Part shown: positions 1-4,799 of the stretch, one piece after another
Numbering within the stretch: the stretch's first letter is position 1
Layout: every line of letters begins with the position of its first letter
DNA from: CAYMRB01 sp964392615
GTDB taxonomy: Bacteria > Planctomycetota > UBA8108
Assembly: GCA_964392615.1 (NCBI GenBank)
Contig: CAYMRB010000563.1
Location: 1-5,476 of the forward strand
Length of the DNA: 5,476 nucleotides
Direction of reading: 5' to 3'
The notes under the pieces: generated by a model
Seen by the model: only the letters and a program-made list of their open reading frames with translations
Database searches by the model: none
What the model was told of the DNA's origin: nothing
Translations under genes and position numbers: made by a program

Positions 1-80
1 CGGCTCGGCCTGTCGGCCTCGGTCCTGACGAGGGTTTCTTGGACAGGCTGCTAGCTAGGGGTAAGCGCCGCCTTCCGCCG

Positions 81-1916
81 CTACTCGACCGGACCTTCCT
101 CGCTGCAGTCTTCGTGGGACTCCTCGCAGCCGATGTCGAAGCCCGGGATTCCCTCCTCGTACCTCTCGCAGACCGGGATCGCGTTGTCGACCCAGCCGAA
201 CGGCGCCACTCCGCCCTGGAACAGGAAGAGCAGGATGCGCAGCGCGTCGTCGATCTCGATACGCCCGTCGCCCGTCGCATCGCATGCGATGTGACACGGA
301 CCGGGATCCCCTCCCGCGAAGCGCCAGGTCAAGAGGCGCACCGCGTCGGTGATCTGCGGCGTCGTGCCGATGTTGCTGCAGACCCCGCGGATGAAGTACT
401 TCGCATCGGATTCATCGACGCAGTCGATCCGCTCGGAGCCGTAGCAGCCGGTATCGAAGTAGCGGAAGAACTGCACCACGATGCGGTCTTCCGGCCCCAT
501 CGGCCACACGGACACATCCTCGCCGCCGCCGCCCAGCGTGCCGACGAAGTAGAGGTTCTCGGGTTCGGCGGCAAGACGGACGAAGACGTCGATGAACGCA
601 GCCGGCGTGCCGTTCGTCCACGCCGCCGTCATCGTCGGCACGACCTCACCCGGGTTGTTCGGGTCGTCGGCCTCCGGGTCGAAGCTGCAGACGATGTCGC
701 CGACGATCGGGTCGGTGTACGGCGTCTCGGGGAGGATCTCGATGGAGACCTCCTCCGGCGCCGCGAGGTCGCCGCCGCCGCAGTCGCCCTGGATGCCGAT
801 CGCATACTCGCCGGGGCCGAACGGGCCGACCTCGACCCACTCCCTCGTGGCACCGACAGTCAGCGCGGCCGTGCCGTTGACGAGGTAGTTGATGTCGACG
901 TACGGGGACGGATTCGGGTTCGCCCAGTCGGAGCGGACGCTACCGGTAGCGCCGTATTCGCTCTGGCACACATCGAGGTACGCGACCGGCGGGCAGGTGA
1001 TCTCCTCGCACGTGATCTCGCAGCAGCTCGCCTCGAGCAGGCAGCCGATGTAGGCCTTGTCCTCGTCGGGCATACCGTCCTCGTCGTCGTCCGGCGAGTA
1101 CTCCGCCCGCGCCGAGAAGCAGTACGTGCCCGGCTCGAGGTCTGCCACGATGCCTCCAGGGGACGTGCCGGGGACACTGCCGAGGTGGCCCGGAATGCCG
1201 TTGAGTCCCTCGACGAAGATCGAGAACTCCGTGCCGCGCGGCACGTTGGTATTCCCCCAGCGGACCACGGCACGGCACAAGGCGCCGACCTCGTCGGGAG
1301 GCTCGATCTCCGTGTCGATCGGGAGCTGCTGGCAGCTCACGTGCGCCACGTCGCCGAACGGCTGCTCGTCGAGCACGTTGAACACGACCTCGCCGAAGGT
1401 GCCGGTCTCGAGCTCTTCGACGCGAAACGTGTGCTCGCCGGCTTCGATGCCGAAGATGTTGAAGCCGTTCTCGGCGCCGCCTTCGGGCGGCTCCGGCACA
1501 CCGTCGATCTCGGCGTACTCCTCGCCGTCGAGGTAGATCGTCGCGCCGTCGTGGGCGATGTCCTCGAACCACCGCAGGCCGACCGCGTTGCACGGCCCCT
1601 CGCAGATCTCTCGGATCGACTGCGCGTCGAGGTCTTCACAGGTCGAGTCGAGGTACAGGAACTGGATCACGAGGAGATCGCGAATGTCCGCCACGCCGCC
1701 GTCGCCGCGGGGCCGCACCAGATGCTCGGTGGATGCGATCTGCTCCGGGGTCATCCGCGTCACAGTGATCCCGTTTCTCCGCGCGAGCACGGTCGGCGCC
1801 GCGCGGCCAGCCCGAACGTGGAGGCGTTCGGCCGGCTGTCGCTCGAGGACGCGGTAGTCGTTCGCGAACGCGGTCGAAGCCGTCAGGACGACGGCGAGCA
1901 GGCATCCAAACCTCAT
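81..1916 (-). CDS. Secreted Cys-rich protein with four beta-type repeats and a C-terminal dockerin-like domain
   Basis: This 611-residue protein has a signal peptide at 1-18 (hydrophobic LLAVVLTASTAFA, cleavage likely after A18), so it is predicted to be exported. The mature chain is strongly acidic and carries 22 cysteines, suggesting disulfides. Four modules of roughly 100 residues can be aligned by eye around W116, W220, W331 and W433; each Trp is followed by a beta-strand-like stretch ending near residues 131, 237, 348 and 449, then a Gly-turn such as EAGEHTF (158), EPGTYCF (261) or GPGEYAI (367). Residues about 507-570 form a planctomycete-type dockerin-like domain: FIRG, a first loop that has lost its acidic ligands (512-524), then an intact loop D546-A-T-G-D-G-R with D557, and FLFQGG. 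A Cys-rich acidic tail (571-611) follows. The ATG has AAGGAG six bases upstream. The gene stands alone behind a 226-bp gap. The exact function is unknown; adhesion or extracellular assembly is a guess. Confidence is high for the gene and export, moderate for the domain reading. Confidence 0.93.
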   Translation of the reverse strand: MRFGCLLAVVLTASTAFANDYRVLERQPAERLHVRAGRAAPTVLARRNGITVTRMTPEQIASTEHLVRPRGDGGVADIRDLLVIQFLYLDSTCEDLDAQSIREICEGPCNAVGLRWFEDIAHDGATIYLDGEEYAEIDGVPEPPEGGAENGFNIFGIEAGEHTFRVEELETGTFGEVVFNVLDEQPFGDVAHVSCQQLPIDTEIEPPDEVGALCRAVVRWGNTNVPRGTEFSIFVEGLNGIPGHLGSVPGTSPGGIVADLEPGTYCFSARAEYSPDDDEDGMPDEDKAYIGCLLEASCCEITCEEITCPPVAYLDVCQSEYGATGSVRSDWANPNPSPYVDINYLVNGTAALTVGATREWVEVGPFGPGEYAIGIQGDCGGGDLAAPEEVSIEILPETPYTDPIVGDIVCSFDPEADDPNNPGEVVPTMTAAWTNGTPAAFIDVFVRLAAEPENLYFVGTLGGGGEDVSVWPMGPEDRIVVQFFRYFDTGCYGSERIDCVDESDAKYFIRGVCSNIGTTPQITDAVRLLTWRFAGGDPGPCHIACDATGDGRIEIDDALRILLFLFQGGVAPFGWVDNAIPVCERYEEGIPGFDIGCEESHEDCSEEGPVE

Positions 1917-1922
1917 TCGGAG

Positions 1923-1928
1923 CTCCTT
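1923..1928 (-). promoter_or_regulatory. Shine-Dalgarno of the secreted dockerin-tailed protein
   Basis: AAGGAG on the minus strand lies six bases before the ATG at 1916. It fixes the start codon and agrees with the signal peptide that begins directly at this Met. It is one of the strongest ribosome-binding sites in the window. Confidence 0.85.
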
Positions 1929-1980
1929 TCGATTCGTAGTCCGGCCTCGTCGCGCGACGCCGTACCTCTCATATCATGCC

Positions 1981-2040
1981 TCGAACTCGTCCCGACCGAC
2001 GGTCTCGTTCGACCGACCCCGCATGTCGAACTCGGGACCG
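1981..2040. repeat. Repeat-rich segment upstream of the dockerin-tailed gene
   Basis: This part of the 226-bp gap between the Nudix stop and the secreted-protein start holds several short repeats. TCGAACTCG occurs exactly at 1981-1989 and 2026-2034, a 45-bp offset. GACCGAC occurs at 1994-2000 and 2011-2017. TTCGAC (2008-2013) and GTCGAA (2025-2030) form a 6-bp inverted repeat separated by 11 bases. The segment lies 65-124 bp before the start codon at 1916, where an operator or upstream activator site could act. No convincing sigma70 promoter is visible nearby; CATGAT/TATGAG around 1970-1980 is only a weak -10 candidate. The binding role is inference, and short repeats arise easily in GC-rich DNA. 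Confidence 0.35.
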
Positions 2041-2053
2041 GACCCGAGGTCCC
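2034..2053. other. Short stem-loop with two alternative pairings
   Basis: GGGACC (2034-2039) pairs with GGTCCC (2048-2053) around an 8-base loop. On the minus strand the same 20 bases can instead pair GGACC with the inner GGTCC around a 3-base loop, so the two hairpins exclude each other. The element lies about 90 bases beyond the Nudix stop codon and about 120 bases before the secreted-protein start. There is no following T-run, so it is not a classical intrinsic terminator; it could be an mRNA 3' end structure or chance. Confidence 0.25.
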
Positions 2054-2142
2054 CGCTGGCTGCCCGCTCTCCGGGCCGCTGATCCAAGGCTGTTGGCGAG
2101 GATACCACCGGATGGGGCATATGAAAGCTCTTTCCGCGCCCC

Positions 2143-2658
2143 TCAGCGAGCCGCGCGATGGGCCTCGAATGCCGCCAGCACCCGGGCTGTCAGGCCCCAA
2201 ACCTCGCAGCCGTCGAGCTCGAAGCGGTTCGTGTCGCGCGCTCCCTCGCGGTTCCGGAAGAGCTCCGGGCGCAGGTCCGCGAGGGGCAGCCAGAGGAGGC
2301 GGTCGACCTCCGCCCGGTTCGGTCGCAGTTCGGGAGCGCCTCGCACGCGGCCGGCGAACGGCTTGACGCGGTGTCCGACGGCGGTCTCGTGCCAATCCAG
2401 CTCGAGGAAGACGTCGATCGCGTCGGGCGGGATGCCGGTCTCCTCGTGCGTCTCACGCAGCGCGCACGAGCGCAGGCTGTCGCCGTCGACCGGCTCGAGG
2501 CGACCACCCGGCAGGCAGACCTGACCGGAATACGGATCGCCCGAGCGCTCGGGCCGCCGCAGCAGGAGGATCTGCTCCGCGCCACCGCGGGACACGATCG
2601 GTATCAGGACCGCCGCCGCGATCGGCGCGACAGGCGTGTCTTGCGGCGTCGCCGACAC
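2143..2658 (-). CDS. Nudix hydrolase, CoA pyrophosphatase (NudL/YeaB-like) family
   Basis: This 171-residue cytosolic Nudix enzyme starts at GTG 2658. By family it should cleave CoA or acyl-CoA into 3',5'-ADP and (acyl-)4'-phosphopantetheine using divalent metal. Family marks in order are PIAAAVLIPI (12-21), the CoA-type signature LLLRRPERSG...GQVCLPGG (31-52), the Nudix helix R68-E-T-H-E-E-T-G-I76 with metal-ligand Glu residues E69, E72 and E73, then LLWLPLADL (121-129) and the late WGLTAR motif (154-159) typical of CoA pyrophosphatases. The span from the second Gly of GG to the helix Arg is one residue longer than in E. coli NudL and two longer than in MutT. The chain is slightly shorter than NudL. 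The gene begins 18 bases after the Fe-S carrier stop with no clear Shine-Dalgarno, suggesting co-transcription. Substrate specificity is an inference from the signature; another Nudix substrate is possible. Confidence 0.9.
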   Translation of the reverse strand: MSATPQDTPVAPIAAAVLIPIVSRGGAEQILLLRRPERSGDPYSGQVCLPGGRLEPVDGDSLRSCALRETHEETGIPPDAIDVFLELDWHETAVGHRVKPFAGRVRGAPELRPNRAEVDRLLWLPLADLRPELFRNREGARDTNRFELDGCEVWGLTARVLAAFEAHRAAR

Positions 2659-2676
2659 GCTTCGACAGGGGCCGGG

Positions 2677-3018
2677 CTACACCGAGAACGAGCTGCCGCA
2701 GCCGCACGTCCCGGTCGCGTTCGGGTTGTTGAAGACGAACCCCTTGCCCATGAGGCCATCGTGGAAGTCGACCTCGACACCATCGAGGTAGAGCAGGCTC
2801 TTCTCATCGACGACGACCTTGACGCCATCGATCTCGACCACCTTGTCCTGCTCGGTGATGTTCTCGTCGAAGCCCATCTTGTAGCTGAAGCCCGAGCAGC
2901 CGCCACCGACAACCATCAGGCGCAGGCCAGCCTCGGCGCTCAGATTCTCCGCCGCGACCTCGCCCTGCATCAGCTTCTTGAGCTCGGTGCTGGCCTTCTC
3001 GGTGAGTCGAATCGACAC
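2677..3018 (-). CDS. erpA: A-type iron-sulfur cluster carrier (ErpA/IscA/HesB family)
   Basis: This 113-residue protein binds an Fe-S cluster, or iron, through three conserved cysteines and passes clusters to apo-enzymes in the cytosol. The ligands are visible as C41 in GGGCSGF and C105 and C107 in TCGCGSSF. The C-terminal CGCGSSFSV resembles ErpA (CGCGSSFSI) more than IscA (CGCGESF), which is why the symbol is offered; the IscA/ErpA split is not certain from sequence alone. I chose the GTG at 3018, giving MSIRLTEKAS, because AGAGGA lies eight bases upstream and family members usually begin here. An in-frame TTG at 3069 would add 17 atypical residues and would coincide with the predicted transcription start. 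The gene has its own promoter-like sequence at 3078-3106, and the Nudix gene follows 18 bases downstream. The desulfurase, the sulfur source for such clusters, lies two genes upstream on the same strand. Confidence 0.94.
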   Translation of the reverse strand: MSIRLTEKASTELKKLMQGEVAAENLSAEAGLRLMVVGGGCSGFSYKMGFDENITEQDKVVEIDGVKVVVDEKSLLYLDGVEVDFHDGLMGKGFVFNNPNATGTCGCGSSFSV

Positions 3019-3026
3019 GGTGTTCG

Positions 3027-3032
3027 TCCTCT
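3027..3032 (-). promoter_or_regulatory. Shine-Dalgarno deciding the GTG start of the Fe-S carrier
   Basis: AGAGGA on the minus strand is eight bases before GTG 3018. It supports this start over the upstream in-frame TTG at 3069, which has no room for a leader if the promoter at 3078-3106 is used. Confidence 0.65.
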
Positions 3033-3077
3033 GGCTGTGAAGTCCTGTGCGGAGGTGCCTTTCCGCCAATCGCGCCG

Positions 3078-3106
3078 AGTATACGCGTGTCTCGGGGGGT
3101 GGACAA
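3078..3106 (-). promoter_or_regulatory. Sigma70-like promoter of the Fe-S carrier/Nudix unit
   Basis: On the minus strand, TTGTCC (3106-3101, four of six consensus matches) and TATACT (3083-3078, five of six) are separated by exactly 17 bases. Transcription would start near 3070, leaving about 52 bases of leader before GTG 3018. The AT-rich -10 stands out in this GC-rich context. No 5' end data are available. Confidence 0.6.
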
Positions 3107-3132
3107 GGAGTGCGAGAGGCCGACTCCGACGA

Positions 3133-3152
3133 CCGCCCCCGCCCCCGCCCCC
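3133..3152 (-). repeat. Tandem G5C tract, potential G-quadruplex
   Basis: The plus strand carries three perfect copies of GCCCCC (3135-3152), so the minus (coding) strand reads as three runs of five G separated by single C, followed by C and a further GG. The tract begins four bases after the stop codon of the small membrane protein and lies upstream of the Fe-S carrier promoter. Such tracts can fold into two-tetrad quadruplexes and might slow or stop readthrough transcription; that role is inference. Confidence 0.5.
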
Positions 3153-3156
3153 GACC

Positions 3157-3486
3157 TCACGATTCCCGCTCGGAGCGCTCCGCGTCCTCCCGGCGCTCCG
3201 TCCGGATCCGCGGCCGCCGGCCGAGCAGGAAGGCGACGACGACGAGCACGACCGCCGTGGCGAGCAGAGCCAGTCGCGTCACGCCCTCGGCCTCGGTTGC
3301 GCAGAGGACGGCGAAGAAGGCGACGAAGAACAGCACGCCCGCCATGGCGAAGCGGATGCGCGTCGCGCGTCGCACCTCGCCCGAGACGCCGCCGTCCCGT
3401 CTTCGTCGCGCACGCGTCGGTCCGGGCGACGGGACCGCGGGCGAGTCACCCATCGGCCATTTCCGTCGCCAGCGCCAGAATCGCAT
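3157..3486 (-). CDS. Small Arg-rich membrane protein with two transmembrane helices
   Basis: I do not recognise this 109-residue protein. The N-terminal 45 residues are very basic (MRFWRWRRKW, RARRRR) and lack a cleavable signal. Two hydrophobic helices follow, about 47-63 (MAGVLFFVAFFAVLCA) and 69-88 (ALLATAVVLVVVAFLL), joined by a short acidic TEAEG turn. The C-terminus is Arg/Glu-rich (GRRPRIRTERREDAERSERES). By the positive-inside rule both ends should face the cytoplasm, giving a helical hairpin in the inner membrane. The gene starts 22 bases after the cysteine desulfurase stop, so it is probably co-transcribed with it. The start is uncertain: ATG 3486 has only a weak GAGA-like site, whereas ATG 3453 has GGAA seven bases upstream and would give 98 residues. 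It may be real but rapidly evolving; the coding call rests on the hydrophobic pattern and on fitting the gap between its neighbours. Confidence 0.68.
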   Translation of the reverse strand: MRFWRWRRKWPMGDSPAVPSPGPTRARRRRDGGVSGEVRRATRIRFAMAGVLFFVAFFAVLCATEAEGVTRLALLATAVVLVVVAFLLGRRPRIRTERREDAERSERES

Positions 3487-3508
3487 GGTCTCGTACCGTG
3501 CTCGGGGC

Positions 3509-4690
3509 CTATCGTCGGAGCTTCGCAACCGTTTCCGCGACGCGGCCGATCGCGTAGTCGATTTCCTCCGCGGTCGTGAACCGGCCGAGGCCGAGCCGTA
3601 GCGTCGAGATCGCGAGCTCATCCGGTACGCCGAGGCTTGCGAGCACGTAGGACGGCTCGGCGTTGCCGGCGGCGCAGGCCGAGCCCGCCGACGCGGCGAT
3701 GTCGTGCAGGTTGACCAACAGCGCCGCGCCGTCGACGCGGGGGAAGCTGACGCTGAGATTGCCCGGCAGCCTGTGGGCCGCGTCCTCCGGTCCGTTCACG
3801 CGCAGGTCCGGAACCGCTTCGCGTAGCCCCGCCAGCAAGCGATCACGCAGCTTTCCGATCCGATGGGCCTCCTCGTCGAGCTCCTCGACGCCGAGGCGGC
3901 TGGCCTCCCCGAGCGCGGCGATGCCCGGCACGTTGAGCGTCCCCGGTCGCAGGCCGCCTTCCTGCCCGCCGCCCCACGCGGCGGGGCGGACGCGCACGCG
4001 GCGGCCGCGGCGTCGAACGTAGAGCGCGCCGACACCCTTCGGGGCGTAGAACTTGTGTCCCGAGATCGACAGAAGGTCGATCGATGCCGCTTGTACGTCG
4101 ATCGCGATCTTGCCGGCGGCCTGCGCGGCATCCGTGTGAAACAGCGCGCCGGCCTCGCCACACAGCGCGCCGATCTCGGCGAGAGGCTGGATCGCGCCGA
4201 TCTCGTTGTTCGCGGCCATGATGCTGACGAGCAGCGTGCGCTCGTCGATCGCGTCGCGCAGCCGATTGAGATCGATGACGCCATCCGGTTGCGGGCGCAG
4301 CACCGTGACGCGGAAGCCGCGCCGTTCGAGCTCGTGCACGGGATCGAGGACGGCGTGGTGCTCCGTCGCCTGCGTGACGATGTGATCGCGGCTGCCGATC
4401 GACGCCGCGCCGACCCCCCAGCCGCCAACCGCGACCTCGGAGGCGCCGAGAATCGACAGATTGTTCGACTCCGTCGCGCCGGCCGTGAACACGATCTCCT
4501 TCGCTGCTGCGCCGAGGAGCGTCGCGACTCGCTTGCGCGCCGACTCGACGGCCTCCTGGGCCTTCCAGCCGTAGGGGTGAGTCTTGCTCGACGGATTGCC
4601 GAACTCACCGCGCAAGAATGGGAGCATCGCGTCGAGGACGCGCGGGTCGACCGGCGTCGTCGCGTGGTTGTCGAGGTAGATCTGCTTCAT
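3509..4690 (-). CDS. Cysteine desulfurase, IscS/NifS type (PLP-dependent)
   Basis: This 393-residue cytosolic enzyme converts L-cysteine to L-alanine and an enzyme-bound persulfide, the sulfur donor for Fe-S clusters and often for tRNA thiolation. It is a class V aminotransferase fold. The start MKQIYLDNHATTPVDP is canonical. Cofactor residues are H111 in TEHHAVL, N162 in AANNEIG, D187 and Q190 in HTDAAQ, and the Schiff-base lysine K213 in SGHKFYAPKG, each seven positions later than in E. coli IscS. The catalytic cysteine is C339 in SAGSACAAG, within the long group I loop, followed by EPSYVLASLG and LGRFTTAEEIDYAI. A Gly/Ala-rich stretch near 86-100 explains the seven-residue offset. No Shine-Dalgarno precedes ATG 4690, but a TAAAAT box lies six bases upstream. 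The small membrane gene follows 22 bases later. The choice between IscS and NifS naming is not resolved, so no symbol is given. Confidence 0.97.
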   Translation of the reverse strand: MKQIYLDNHATTPVDPRVLDAMLPFLRGEFGNPSSKTHPYGWKAQEAVESARKRVATLLGAAAKEIVFTAGATESNNLSILGASEVAVGGWGVGAASIGSRDHIVTQATEHHAVLDPVHELERRGFRVTVLRPQPDGVIDLNRLRDAIDERTLLVSIMAANNEIGAIQPLAEIGALCGEAGALFHTDAAQAAGKIAIDVQAASIDLLSISGHKFYAPKGVGALYVRRRGRRVRVRPAAWGGGQEGGLRPGTLNVPGIAALGEASRLGVEELDEEAHRIGKLRDRLLAGLREAVPDLRVNGPEDAAHRLPGNLSVSFPRVDGAALLVNLHDIAASAGSACAAGNAEPSYVLASLGVPDELAISTLRLGLGRFTTAEEIDYAIGRVAETVAKLRR

Positions 4691-4696
4691 GCAGAC

Positions 4697-4725
4697 ATTT
4701 TATCGAGAGACGCCCGCGACGAGAA
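4697..4725 (-). promoter_or_regulatory. Candidate leaderless promoter of the cysteine desulfurase
   Basis: On the minus strand TAAAAT (4702-4697, five of six -10 matches) is preceded after 17 bases by TTCTCG (4725-4720, three of six). The -10 ends six bases before ATG 4690, so transcription would begin at or next to the start codon. No Shine-Dalgarno is visible before this ATG, which fits a leaderless transcript. The -35 is weak, so a promoter farther upstream in the 109-bp divergent region remains possible. Confidence 0.45.
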
Positions 4726-4787
4726 AACGGTTTCGGCTTTTCGTGGCCGCCTCGTAGCATGGAAGCCTTCGTTCGGCCGAGGGAGCC

Positions 4788-4792
4788 AGGAG
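4788..4792 (+). promoter_or_regulatory. Shine-Dalgarno deciding the GTG start of the SUMF1-like gene
   Basis: AGGAG is seven bases before GTG 4800. It selects this start, which opens directly into a signal peptide, over later in-frame Met codons such as that at 4971. Confidence 0.8.
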
Positions 4793-4799
4793 TCGATCC

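Noticed and set aside
17..40. Possible plus-strand terminator: CCTCG, 7-base loop, CGAGG, then GTTTCTT
   Set aside because: The stem is only five base pairs and the T-run is interrupted. It could end a gene entering from the left, but the support is too thin to annotate.
1948..1959. 12-bp perfect palindrome CGTCGCGCGACG ahead of the secreted-protein gene
   Set aside because: It is made wholly of C/G-rich steps that recur by chance in this composition, and only one copy is present near the gene.
2123..2134. Near-palindrome GAAAGCTCTTTC just after the Nudix stop
   Set aside because: The arms are five bases with only a two-base centre, too tight for an RNA hairpin, and there is no partner site to suggest an operator.
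39..2366. A 775-codon open frame on the plus strand, the longest in the window
   Set aside because: It lies antisense to the secreted protein and part of the Nudix gene, both of which show clear family motifs, a signal peptide and good starts. Its translation is Arg/Ala/Val/Asp-rich with no recognisable domain, as expected for the antisense shadow of acidic GC-rich coding DNA.
2158..3579. A 473-codon open frame on the plus strand
   Set aside because: It runs antisense across the Nudix, Fe-S carrier and membrane-protein genes and the tip of the desulfurase. It crosses several gene boundaries, has low-complexity Arg/Pro/Asp composition and shows no motif.
4731..4760. Possible plus-strand promoter TTTCGG-18-TAGCAT for the SUMF1-like gene
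   Set aside because: The -35 matches poorly and the -10 is mediocre. A promoter must exist in or near this 109-bp region, but this candidate is not distinctive enough to call.
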